DNA of 64,000 bases from Chaetoderma sp. LZ-2023a (taxonomy: Eukaryota; Mollusca; Caudofoveata; Chaetodermatida; Chaetodermatidae), in assembly GCA_034401795.1 (NCBI GenBank), contig CM067369.1:183311445-183375444 (forward strand), written 5' to 3'. Positions 43,156 through 53,553 of this stretch are shown piece after piece. The number at the start of each line of letters is the position of its first letter. The first letter of the stretch is position 1. The notes below the pieces were generated by a model. That model was not told where the DNA came from. It made no database searches and was given only the letters and a program-made list of their open reading frames with translations. The position numbers were made by a program, and so were the translations under genes.

Positions 43156-44930
43156 AATGCTTTATTGGTCAATATGTTAACTAAATTTGGCAGGAATGAT
43201 CCTATGGTGGCAGACTCAAGAATTTTTATTCAGAATTTATATAGCGCAATTTTTCAGTGGCCAATCTGGGTTTGTAGGATTTAGCACTTCTAACAAGAAG
43301 TAGTATTAGTACATTTTTTTCAGTGGCCATCTTAGATTTTTTTTGTCAGAAATTTAAATGTTCCAGGTCAGTGATACAGGCTGGTCAGGCCCCTTGGGAT
43401 GCTTGTAATATGTTTTATAGCAAGCTATAACTAAATTTACCTGTCCGACAATCATGTATTTGTTGGGCTTCACATGCTCAATGGTAGAAAAAACTTGTGC
43501 CGTGCGGGTGGGCAGTCCTTAATGTTAAGCTGTGCCATTTCACAAGATGTATTTACCTGATTGTCACTTCTGCCATGTCATCGCCATATATTTCATATCG
43601 CTATTATTTCAAGAAAGATTAAAAGTTTAAGACTGCCATCTGGAATATTCAATTACTGTTACTAATGCAGTTGTGTTGACAATCTGAAATGAAGTAGTTT
43701 ATAAGGCTTAACTATGGCACTGATAGGCTGATTTGTTTTCATCATGCACCTTATAGTCTGCTGACATACCGTAACTCAAAATTTGCATGAGTTGTGGGGA
43801 AAATTTGGATGCAATCGATTTTAAGTTTTTCTGAAAGATGCATGCCAGTAGGACACTAGAAAAAGTTACCAAAAATCGGCTTGGGGGAAAAAGATTTGCC
43901 AAAATTTTTACTTTTGGTATCTGATCTGCATCACATAATAATAGCTACGCCTAGGAAAATGATAAGAGATTACACATCAACTCATAGCAGAGAGATGAAA
44001 TTTGTATGTAGATTACTAGTAAAGGCGTTCATGATTACCAGATATCAATTACACATTTCCAGTTATGTTATAAAAAAATTCAAGATGGCGGCCAAATTCA
44101 AGGCTCGAGTGATACATCGACAAGGCAACAAACACACTTTCAGAGCATTTTCGGCATATTTTATTTTAGCCATTGTGTTGTTTCTAGTCTGGGACGTTAT
44201 GTAGGTTCCAATAGCCTTGCATTTTTTATCCTGTTGAAATTTTGGTCATATTCACGCCCAGGTCAATTGGTACAGTTTTTAGTCTAGCCACCTGACGGCC
44301 ATATTTGATTTCAAAATGGCTGCCATTTGGCCGTTAGTTTGGTCAATAGCTCTAAAATTAAATGTGTTATGAAGCTCATAACAGTGGCTATACCTACATT
44401 TATGCAGTCATTAAATTTAATGGTGCCATTATGAGCTTTATATTTTAGGCTGTTAGAGGGCCGCCATTGGGAGGCTATTTTGGTTCATATCTCTAAAACT
44501 AAAAGTGCTATGAAGCTAATTCAAGTGGCTATATCGACATTTATGTGGTCAAGCAATCAGATGGTGCCACTGTGAGGTGGTTATTTTAGGCAGATACCTT
44601 GGATTCCAAGATGGCTGACATTCAAAAGGTGTTAATCAATATTTAAATAGCTAAATGAGTTATTGAGTCGATTCCAGCAGCAACACCATTATATAATGAT
44701 ATTGCTATTTTGATATTTCTGAATTTAAGATGGTCACAAATTAAAACATATTTCTGTCGATATCTCAATCAAAATATTTAATTTAACACAATAGAAAACT
44801 AGATCATACAGGACAGATTTAAATGGCTTCCACTGCTTTCATATTGTCTGGCTCACATTTGCAGAGATCTGTAGATTGTTCTGCTAGTAGGTGCATTTTC
44901 TTGCCCCATGGCTAACATCGTAGGTGCATT
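43156..44930. other. Degenerate repeats, no credible gene
   Basis: Phrases such as GTGGCTATACCTACATTTATG and GTGGCTATATCGACATTTATG about 140 bp apart show diverged tandem units. AAGATGGCGGCC occurs at 44,083. Frames up to 107 codons (43,881-44,204) have no recognisable domain. Confidence 0.4.
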
Positions 44931-46529
44931 TGAAGTGGTGTATGGGGTAGTTTTGGTCTTAACCTAGATACACGGGTCAGGTATTATCATGAGCGCACCG
45001 AGTGGCTTGCAACTTTGGCCAGTCTTGAAGCCAAGCACCAGCTGTAGGAGGAAGCATGTTAGCACTTTCATTCAGAGCAGGCTTCTAGAATTTGTCCACC
45101 TCCACGTATCATGATCCTGAGCTGAGACTGTTGAGTTGAGAGTCATTGTACGACAAATATACATAGAAATTTTTCCACAATGCTATCACATTTGGTGATG
45201 GTGACTCATCCTTGTCTAGCTGTGAAAAGAGTTGTACAGGAGTGCAATGGCGACTTCATGATAACTTTGAATGCACTCCTCTTGCTCATGCCATGAATGG
45301 CAGTTTTATCTGAACTAGTTATAGCATGGAATCATGGTAAAGCAAAGTCAAACTCTGAGGCAAGTATATCATTCATAGGTTGTAGAGGTGGGCTTCTGTG
45401 ATTGGCAAAGTATATCATTCATAGGTTGTAGAGGTTGACTTCTGTGATTGGCACCTGTGCTAGTGACTATTCCCAGTCAAGGCTGTCAACAAAGAATGTT
45501 AAGTCACCAGTCAGTGTCTTGCGTTACTGTAGCTTGTAATAGGATCATTCTTGCCTTGCAAGGCAACGTAGTTCAAGTTGAGGTTCATGAACATGAAATG
45601 GATGTTGTTGAATTTGTGATCAGGTCAGAGTCTGGAAATCATGTGTTCTTGCCTCGCAGTTATAATCGGCCATAATACCAGGACTGCAGTTGATCTAAGT
45701 TGAACCTCTGGTGTGTTGTTCTTTTGTTGAACTTTCTTGCATAAGTCATTCCAGTTTAAGAACTTGAGGCTTTTCATGCTGTCCCACATGTTAACCTGAC
45801 CACAAACTCTGCTCCTGGAAGACCAACTTTGCAGCCTCACCACGTCTCTAGTCCAGTAATACCTAAATGTACCCATTCCCACATCACTTGCTCGACTGCT
45901 TTGCTGGCTCACAAAGGAAGTTGCACAGTTGAATGACATTTAAAAGTTTGTATAGCATTTTCCTGGAGAGCAGTTCTGGCATCTGATAATTGGTGGTAGT
46001 CGCACACATGGGAGTATGTCTGAACATTTCTCGATCTTCTTTGAAGACGTCAAATCAAATGGAAAAGCAGACGGTTCATATTGACTGCAATCGCGTGCCC
46101 GCGGAGCAGAATTCTAGAATTGGCTATAGGCCATTTCGCGCAGGGAATTGTGGTCCTGCTGATTATCTTGCTAACATCAGCTTAGATGTCACGAGAATGC
46201 GAAAGCTGTTTCTCGCGAGATCTCCATCAATACGAGATCGAGAAAATAAATCTTGGCACTAAGACACGGCTCTGTTTTTAGATTGCTGAATATCTCATAA
46301 TTATTATGTTCATGCGCGTGACTCATGGTGAGTTATCGTATCTGAATAGAGTTTGCGTGGCGATGACCGCTTAATTATTTTAATAAACAGCCAATGGAAC
46401 GCCAAATAACTACTCTTCTTTTGTTGGAGGACTACGTTTGGTGTAGTTCGGATCGACCGGGCGGGTACCGGCCGTACCAGCCAAGCTGGGTACGCGCCGC
46501 CCGTCCTGGACTTGTTCCCTGAACACGGA
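44931..46529. other. No recognised gene; 46-bp tandem duplication
   Basis: AAGTATATCATTCATAGGTT at 45,362 repeats at 45,408 (46-bp period, two copies). A minus-strand frame at 45,939-45,625 (104 codons) looks somewhat protein-like but is interrupted beyond and matches no family I know. Confidence 0.4.
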
Positions 46530-46555
46530 CCCCCCCCCCCCCCCCCCCCCCCCCC
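46530..46555. repeat. Poly(C) run, 26 bases
   Basis: An uninterrupted C tract follows GAACACGGA. Its length is prone to sequencing and assembly error. Confidence 0.95.
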
Positions 46556-46738
46556 GGGTAGAACCATAAGCGTATATGAGCCGATGAGAGATCGCGTTGT
46601 AAAAATGACCGTTAAAGCGCATAGTGCGCATGCGCACGCTTAAATGCTATTTTAACAGAACACGTAGTTTACGTCCAAGATGGTATGACGCTTTTAGTGT
46701 ACCGAGATGGTACCATGTAATCTTTTTAATTACTTGTT

Positions 46739-46779
46739 CCCGCCGAATCTGGCATTAATCAACACCAGAATTCGACGGG
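46739..46779. repeat. Short inverted repeat
   Basis: CCCGCCGAATCTGG and CCAGAATTCGACGGG are inverted around a 12-base spacer with one mismatch and one extra base. CGCCGAATCTGCCGG recurs at about 46,971. Confidence 0.7.
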
Positions 46780-46871
46780 CTTTTCAAATCTGTAAACCAT
46801 TTCAAAATCGGTTAAGAAATGGCTGAGTTATCCAGGGAAAACCCCCTTTGATTATCTTCAAAATATTGCTG

Positions 46872-46922
46872 TGACGTCATAACCATGTGGACGCAGAACT
46901 TCTAGAATGTTCTAGAACATTC
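46872..46922 (+). promoter_or_regulatory. CRE palindrome and perfect heat-shock-element array
   Basis: TGACGTCA lies at 46,872-46,879. From 46,900 to 46,922 TTC and GAA alternate five times with exactly two bases between them, and another GAA lies just upstream at 46,896. Heat-shock factor trimers bind alternating GAA/TTC units with two-base spacing. TTATTTAA follows at about 47,004 and an ATG at about 47,079 opens only a 19-codon frame, so the controlled transcript is unknown. Confidence 0.6.
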
Positions 46923-47670
46923 GACTGCGCTATTATTAGCTACGCGCAGCAATGTTCTTTGGTGGATGACTCGCCGAATCTGCCGGCCACACCAAAAAGT
47001 GGTTATTTAACCGTCCCCGCACTGATGTCGTGCAGGTTCTTCTAACTTTCGACCGCAACAAGTAAAAACCTTGCCCGGTATGTCTTCAGAGCTGGCCGAC
47101 GTACCCAGCACTGTTAAAGCTTCATCTGCATCTAACAACCCCCGCTTGTGATCGGGTTGTTGTCAACTTCCATCAGTACCATCGGTGTACGGGAACTTTC
47201 TTCACAGCAGCAGTGCTATTGTATCTCTTACTGACTACTCGTTAGACATTCTATATTGTGATTACAGTCCTGAGTTCGATCTGCTCCGTCATAAGCAGCT
47301 TGCGGGAATCCTGTTTGCGGGAACCAACCTGCGGGAACTTTCAAGCTTCCTGAGAATGCATCAACTCACGTCAAGTTAAGAATGACGTATCAATTTCAGT
47401 AACACGATAGCCAAACTTAAGAATGGCTACCGAGTATTCAAGTAACAGTGCTTAAACATTTTAATTATTGTGTTACTTATATTTCCGATAATTATATATT
47501 GTATTCGTGTAAACGGTTCCGATGCCTAAAAGGTACCGTAACGGTCGTAGAACCACTAGTTATAATTTCTGTATATGTTTATAGTTATTCTCATTTTCTG
47601 TAAGGTGTTTTCACTAACCGCATCATAGTAGGTTCGTTAGTTAACCTGTACTAAAGATATATAATTCTGA
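46923..47670. other. No recognised gene downstream of the HSE
   Basis: Frames are short. It may be a leader or promoter of a transposon, but no terminal repeats were found. Confidence 0.35.
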
Positions 47671-47984
47671 TCATTTTTCATCATCATCATCATCAATTTA
47701 CAAGGCATAAGCCATTGGCTTGTTATTGCCTCAGTGCTAAACTGGTAGGGCAGGCAACCCTGGTCTGGATACAACACGTGTAGCTATCTTCATGTGTGCA
47801 TGTTCATGTAGATGCACAGGCTGTTTCAAGATTAGTCCACTGTGATGTAATAATTGTATTATGACTTTGGGAATTGACGGCTCACATAAGGTGTATAAGC
47901 ATATGTGTAACAGCAACGTCCAAAGCCACACCACAATTAATTGTGTTCAGCCGAATTCAAATATTCTTTCTTTGAAAAAGATGT

Positions 47985-48808
47985 CTAGTTTGCCTTGAAT
48001 ATTTCGACTGTGGTTGCTTCGACTATTGTTGTTGGCAGTGAATTCCAATGTGGTGCCACTCTATTTGCGAAGGAGTGCTTCCGAATAGCTTTGCTGCTAC
48101 GTTTTATGTTGAGCTTGAGCCTATGACCTCTGGTCCGTGTAACATTGGACAGTTCGAAAAAGTAGTTCTTGTCAATATTATATAGATCTTTGATGAGTTT
48201 GAATGTTTCAATCAAATCTCCACGAAACCGTCTATATTTCAGTGATATTAGATTTAGGGCTTCAAGTCTTTCTATGTAGCTATACTCTCTGATTTGTGGG
48301 ACAAGTTTTGTTGCTCTGCGTTGTACTCTTTCTAATAGCTGCGATTGCCTTTTCAGTCTTGGAGACCATGCTGAGTTGCAGTATTCAAGAATGGGTCGCA
48401 CAAGTGATTTGTATAGTAGCGTGAAAGTAGATTGATCAATGTTGGTAAATGTTCTCTTGATTAGTCCTATTGTACTGTTTGCCTTGGATACAATGTTCCC
48501 TATATGTATGTCAAAAGAGAGGTTTCTGTCGACATGAACCCCCAAATCTTTTTCTACATCTGATGTTGATACAGGATGTGGATCAGGTGTATCTGTCATA
48601 TAGTATTTGGTTTGAGGGTTATTTCTGCCGAAGTGCATGACATGCGTTTTGTCTGTGTTGAAAGATAGTTGCCATGTCTGCGACCATTTACATACTTTAT
48701 TTATGTTTTCCTGAATCTGACTGGTAGCTGGGTTGCCGTACATCTTTGTATCATCTGCAAATATTTTGCAGTGGCAGGTTAATCGATCAGGTAGGTCATT
48801 TATATATA
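47985..48808 (-). pseudogene. LINE ORF2 C-terminal part (RT motif FADD onward), copy 2
   Basis: It encodes NDLPDRLTCHCKIFADD, the catalytic Asp pair, then LGVHVDRNLSFDIHI and LVRPILEYCNSAWSP. Compared with copy 1 it lost one C near 47,993, so the last residues change and the frame stops early. Its upstream half lies beyond the Tc1 insertion. Confidence 0.85.
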
Positions 48809-50465
48809 CACCTGTGCAAAGGTTAAGCACCATCAAAAACAATAGAACGTAGAAACATGATGGTACAACTAGGCTGCCATACTTTTTGTCCCCGCGTTAG
48901 CTGACATAATTCCAAGTACGAAATGCACATGCATGCATGACTTCACGCCGCTTGATGTCCGTGCGTGGCGGGAAACAGCACACGTGTTCAGTTATGTAAA
49001 AGTCCAGTTTGAGGTGTAGAACATTACATACAGATTTAGGCGACAAGATTAGGAATTTTGTGTTCACGACCGTGGTTTATTTCTACAGAGAGAATTAGCT
49101 CTTGATTGTGAACCGCTATGGCAAGACGAAGGTTAAGTGATCGTGTGAAATGGCAAATCATAGGCATGCATACCACTGGTATGTCATGCAGAGAGATTGG
49201 CAGACAGCTGAACATTAACCATACTGTAATCAGTCGTTTGATTGCAAAACATGGGCAAACTAACGAGGTGTAGGACAGGCCTAGATCTGGAAGACCGAAG
49301 AAGACTACTGCCCGTGATGATCGAGCCCTAGTACGCCTTGTTAGGAGATCTCCATTCACCAACAGCAGAGTGCTCAGCCAGCAATGGGAAACGCGCAATA
49401 GAGTGTCAATGTCTACCGTCAAAAGGAGACTGTATGCTGCTGGCATGAAAGCTAGGAGACCTGTCAGACGTCCTCTCCTCACTGCACACCACAAAGAGGA
49501 GCGTCTGAGGTGGTGCAACGAAAGAAGACACTGGAACATGAGATCCTGGAGACGGGTACACTGGTCCAATGAAAGTCGGTTCCTGCTTCATGCCACAGAT
49601 GGTCGAACTCGTGTATGGAGGTCCAGACGCACGGCGTACGACCAACGTAACATCATGGAAGAAGTTCCATTTGGTGGAGGTTCCGTTATGATATGGGGGT
49701 GCATCTCATTTGATTGTAAGTTGGATCTGTTGACTGTACCTGGAACACTAAATGGACAAAGATATCAAGATTCCATACTGGATAGAGTTGTGGTCCCTCA
49801 TTTTGTAAATCATGCACCTGGAACCCACCCTATATTCATGGATGACAACGCCCGACCACATCGTGCTAGAGCTGTGCATGAATACCTCCGCCAGAATGCC
49901 ATCGAAACCCTACCATGGCCAGCAAGGAGCCCTGACATGAACCCTATTGAGCATATCTGGGACATTCTGGGAAACATGGTGAGAAGGAGGGATCCTCCTG
50001 TGCAGAACCTACAGGAATTAACAGACGCACTCCATCTTGAATGGCAACGAATACCACAATGGCGTATCAGTCGGTTGGTGACCAGCATGAGACGTCGTGT
50101 CCAGGCCGTCATCCAGGCACAAGGTGGATATACCCGGTATTAATAATGACAGTCTCAAACTCGTGCACAGATGTTAAACTTCGTTTTCAGACACCATTAA
50201 TGACAATCTAGCCACGTGTGTCAACTGTAGGGCAATAGTTGTCAGTTGTGTCAACGTAACCATATTCAGGCCTCGTTTTCAAGTTCAAACAAAAACATAC
50301 AGTGTTTCCCCACCATCATAATCAGCATTCCTCTAGTTGCATTATTACCTCTTGCACTAAGACGGATGGGTACATAAATGTTTATGCTATTGCTTTCTTC
50401 ATAGCACATGAATATACCCTCGCATGGGCGTAAAAATAGGGTGGTGCTTAACTTTTGCACAGGTG
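48809..50465 (+). mobile_element. Tc1-like transposon 1 (inactive), in LINE copy 2
   Basis: 1,657 bp with ends CACCTGTGCAAAGGTTAAGC and GCTTAACTTTTGCACAGGTG, inserted at TA within the LINE TATATATA run. Its left terminus has G where the other three copies have A. Confidence 0.9.
49118..50143 (+). pseudogene. Tc1-like transposase, dead copy (stop at codon 52, D151N)
   Basis: Aligned with the intact copies, codon 52 is TAG (49,271-49,273) instead of AAG, and the first catalytic Asp is AAT (Asn, 49,568-49,570). The second Asp and the Glu remain. Other differences include Phe for Val in EVPVGGG and Pro for Thr in LTVTGT. It cannot make an active enzyme. Confidence 0.9.
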
Positions 50466-51773
50466 TATATATCAGAAAAAGTATAGGTCCTAGAACACTT
50501 CCTTGTGGCACGCCGCTGGTCACCTCAATCCAGTCCGATGATGCATCATTAATTCTAACTCTCTGGCTCCTGTTGCTTAAGTAGTTCCCTATCCATTTTA
50601 CTAAATTTTCGCCAATACCGTAGCTTCTCAGTTTTGTTTGGAGTCGTTGGTGTGGCACAGTATCGAATGCTTTTGAAAAGTCTAAATATATTGCATCGAC
50701 AGGTTCGTTTGAGTCAAGCATGGCTGTTAAATCCTCCAGGTATTCTAGTAGTTGAGTTTTACATGATCTTTTACGTCTAAATCCATGCTGACATTTGGTA
50801 AATAGATTAGCCGTTTCCAGGAAATTTACAATACTGTCTCTTATAAAAGATTCTAGGACCTTGCATAATGTAGAAGTGAGACTGATTGGTCTGTAGTTGC
50901 TTGGGTCATTCTTGGAGCCTTTTTTGTGTATGCAGCATACATTTGCCATTTTCCAGATGTCGGGTAAAATGCCTTCTTCAAGAGACTTGTTGAAAATTAT
51001 GCATAGTGGTGTACTAATTTCTTTAGCAGCTTCTTTTAGTATTCTCACTGGTATTTCATCCGGGCCATTGCTTTTGTTGGGGTTGAGTCCTTTTAGTTTA
51101 TTTTCGATGGCAATAGGTGTTATTAATATGTCTTTTAGTATGGTACCATTGTTTCTGGGGTTAATGATTGGTGTAGAAAGAAGATTTTCTGGAGTGAACA
51201 TGTTTGAGAAAAATGTGTTGAGAATGTTTGCTTTTTCTGTATCATCTGTGGTCATGGTGTCGTTTGCAGGGTTACGTAGCTTGCTAATTGATTCACGTAG
51301 AACTGTTTTACTCTTGACATAGTTCCAAAAGGCTTTAGGATTTTTCTTACTTTCAGTTGCCACTTTACGTTCAAATGTCTGTTTTGATTTTCTGATGCAT
51401 GCTGTTGCTTTGTTTCTAGCAATTTTGTAGAGTGTGTAATCTGTAGTTTTCTTAGTTTCATTGTATCTTTTGTATGCACGCTTTTTGCTATTGAGTGAAT
51501 CTGTTGCCGCCCGATCAATCCAGAAGTGCTTTTTCTTGCCATGGTTTTTTGTTGTAGGTATATACTGTTCTTTCACTGTGTTCAATGTTTGTCAGTCTCA
51601 CTTCTACAAGAAGGAAGTTCCAAGCTTCTGATGCATTAAGTTGGTGTAGATGATTCCAGTCAGTCGTTCCTAAGTCTCTTCGCAGTTCGTTATATCGTCC
51701 TTTGTTCAACAGTAGTTTTGGCTTAACTATTTGTTTGCTTGTGCTTCAGATGTCAGGATGTAGTGACATTTTT
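50466..51773 (-). pseudogene. LINE RT N-terminal fragment, array unit 1
   Basis: The minus strand encodes NYRPISLTSTLCKVLE, HGFRRKRSCKTQLL, IYLDFSKAFDTVPH and SGVPQGSVLGPILFLIY, then runs out into Tc1 sequence, making a chimeric 439-codon frame (51,585-50,266). The fragment includes the first catalytic Asp block but not FADD. At its 5' part a 17-base filler (51,592-51,608) shifts the frame. Confidence 0.85.
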
Positions 51774-51799
51774 ACACTGTATTGATTGTTCTGGTTAGT

Positions 51800-51806
51800 T
51801 TATATA

Positions 51807-51896
<90 letters not shown>
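51800..51896. repeat. (TA)n tract 1
   Basis: About 97 bases of TA with a single TG interruption near the start, directly abutting Tc1-like transposon 2. Confidence 0.95.
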
Positions 51897-51899
<3 letters not shown>

Positions 51900-53553
51900 C
51901 TGTGCAAAAGTTAAGCACCAGCAAAAACAATAGAACGTAGAAACATGATGGTACAACTAGGCTGCCATACTTTTTGTCCCCGCGTTAGCTGACATAATTC
52001 CAAGTACGAAATGCACATGCATGCATGACTTCACGCCGCTTGATGTCCGTGCGTGGCGGGAAACAGCACACGTGTTCAGTTATGTAAAAGTCCAGTTTGA
52101 GGTGTAGAACATTACATACAGATTTAGGCGACAAGATTAGGAATTTTGTGTTCATGACCGTGGTTTATTAGTACAGAGAGAATTAGCTCTTGATTGTGAA
52201 CCGCTATGGCAAGACGAAGGTTAAGTGATCGTGTGAAATGGCAAATCATAGGCATGCATACCACTGGTATGTCATGCAGAGAGATTGGCAGACAGCTGAA
52301 CATTAACCATACTGTAATCAGTCGTTTGATTGCAAAACATGGGCAAACTAACGAGGTGAAGGACAGGCCTAGATCTGGAAGACCGAAGAAGACTACTGCC
52401 CGTGATGATCGAGCCCTAGTACGCCTTGTTAGGAGATCTCCATTCACCAACAGCAGAGTGCTCAGCCAGCAATGGGAAACGCGCAATAGAGTGTCAATGT
52501 CTACCGTCAAAAGGAGACTGTATGCCGCTGGCATGAAAGCTAGGAGACCTGTCAGACGTCCTCTCCTCACTGCACACCACAAAGAGGAGCGTCTGAGGTG
52601 GTGCAACGAAAGAAGACACTGGAACATGAGATCCTGGAGACGGGTACACTGGTCCGATGAAAGTCGGTTCCTGCTTCATGCCACAGATGGTCGAACTCGT
52701 GTATGGAGGTCCAGACGCACGGCGTACGACCAACGTAACATCATGGAAGAAGTTCCAGTTGGTGGAGGTTCCGTTATGATATGGGGGTGCATCTCATTTG
52801 ATTGTAAGCTGGATCTGTTGACTGTAACTGGAACACTAAATGGACAAAGATATCAAGATTCCATACTGGATAGAGTTGTGGTCCCTCATTTTGTAAATCA
52901 TGCACCTGGAACCCACCCTATATTCATGGATGACAACGCCCGACCACATCGTGCTAGAGCTGTGCATGAATACCTCCGCCAGAATGCCATCGAAACCCTA
53001 CCATGGCCAGCAAGGAGCCCTGACATGAACCCTATTGAGCATATCTGGGACATTCTGGGAAACATGGTGAGAAGGAGGGATCCTCCTGTGCAGAACCTAC
53101 AGGAATTAACAGACGCACTCCATCTTGAATGGCAACGAATACCACAATGGCGTATCAGTCGGTTGGTGACCAGCATGAGACGTCGTGTCCAGGCCGTCAT
53201 CCAGGCACAAGGTGGATATACCCGGTATTAATAATGACAGTCTCAAACTCGTGCACAGATGTTAAACTTCGTTTTCAGACACCATTAATGACAATCTAGC
53301 CACGTGTGTCAACTGTAGGGCAATAGTTGTCAGTTGTGTCAACGTAACCATATTCAGGCCTCGTTTTCAAGTTCAAACAAAAACATACAGTGTTTCCCCA
53401 CCATCATAATCAGCATTCCTCTAGTTGCATTATTACCTCTTGCACTAAGATGGATGGGTACATAAATGTTTATGCTATTGCTTTCTTCATAGCACATGAA
53501 TATACCCTCGCATGGGCGTAAAAATAGGGTGGTGCTTAACTTTTGCACAGGTG
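51897..53553 (+). mobile_element. Tc1-like transposon 2
   Basis: 1,657 bp, ends CACCTGTGCAAAAGTTAAGC inverted (about 24 bp of terminal repeat). It is preceded by (TA)n and followed by the LINE RT fragment. Non-coding arms are 309 and 322 bp. Confidence 0.95.
52206..53231 (+). CDS. Tc1-like DD34E transposase, intact
   Basis: A 341-residue transposase. Residues 1-50 form the first helix-turn-helix (RLSDRVKWQIIGMH, SCREIGRQLN, TVISRLIAKH), then an AT-hook-like SGRPKKTT at 57-64, a second helix-turn-helix at about 65-125 (SMSTVKRRLYAAGMKARRP), and a DDE_3 catalytic domain. The catalytic residues are Asp151 (VHWSDESRF), Asp243 (FMDDNARPHRA) and Glu278 (SPDMNPIEHIWD); 34 residues separate the last two, the DD34E spacing of Tc1-like elements. 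Length is typical. The ATG at 52,206 is the first in frame after the left arm and gives the complete first helix-turn-helix. It would bind the terminal repeats and insert at TA. No defect is visible, so activity is possible but untested. Confidence 0.95.
   Translation: MARRRLSDRVKWQIIGMHTTGMSCREIGRQLNINHTVISRLIAKHGQTNEVKDRPRSGRPKKTTARDDRALVRLVRRSPFTNSRVLSQQWETRNRVSMSTVKRRLYAAGMKARRPVRRPLLTAHHKEERLRWCNERRHWNMRSWRRVHWSDESRFLLHATDGRTRVWRSRRTAYDQRNIMEEVPVGGGSVMIWGCISFDCKLDLLTVTGTLNGQRYQDSILDRVVVPHFVNHAPGTHPIFMDDNARPHRARAVHEYLRQNAIETLPWPARSPDMNPIEHIWDILGNMVRRRDPPVQNLQELTDALHLEWQRIPQWRISRLVTSMRRRVQAVIQAQGGYTRY

Larger units (their letters stand above)
47679..51773 (-). mobile_element. LINE copy 2, 5'-truncated and split by a Tc1 element
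   Basis: The 3' tail (TCA)n is at 47,679-47,694, the 3' UTR and ORF2 C-terminal part reach 48,808, and the RT N-terminal part resumes at 50,466 and runs to about 51,773. The sequence is nearly identical to copy 1. Removing the Tc1 element (48,809-50,465) restores the TATATATA junction seen uninterrupted in copy 1 at 11,030-11,045. Homology to the LINE ends at about 51,773, short of ORF2's endonuclease. Confidence 0.9.

Noticed and set aside
45625..45939. 104-codon minus-strand frame with protein-like composition
   Set aside because: Neighbouring in-phase sequence is full of stops and I recognise no family.
52124..52627. 167-codon minus-strand frames opposite the Tc1 transposase
   Set aside because: Antisense shadows of the transposase in each array copy, without their own motifs.
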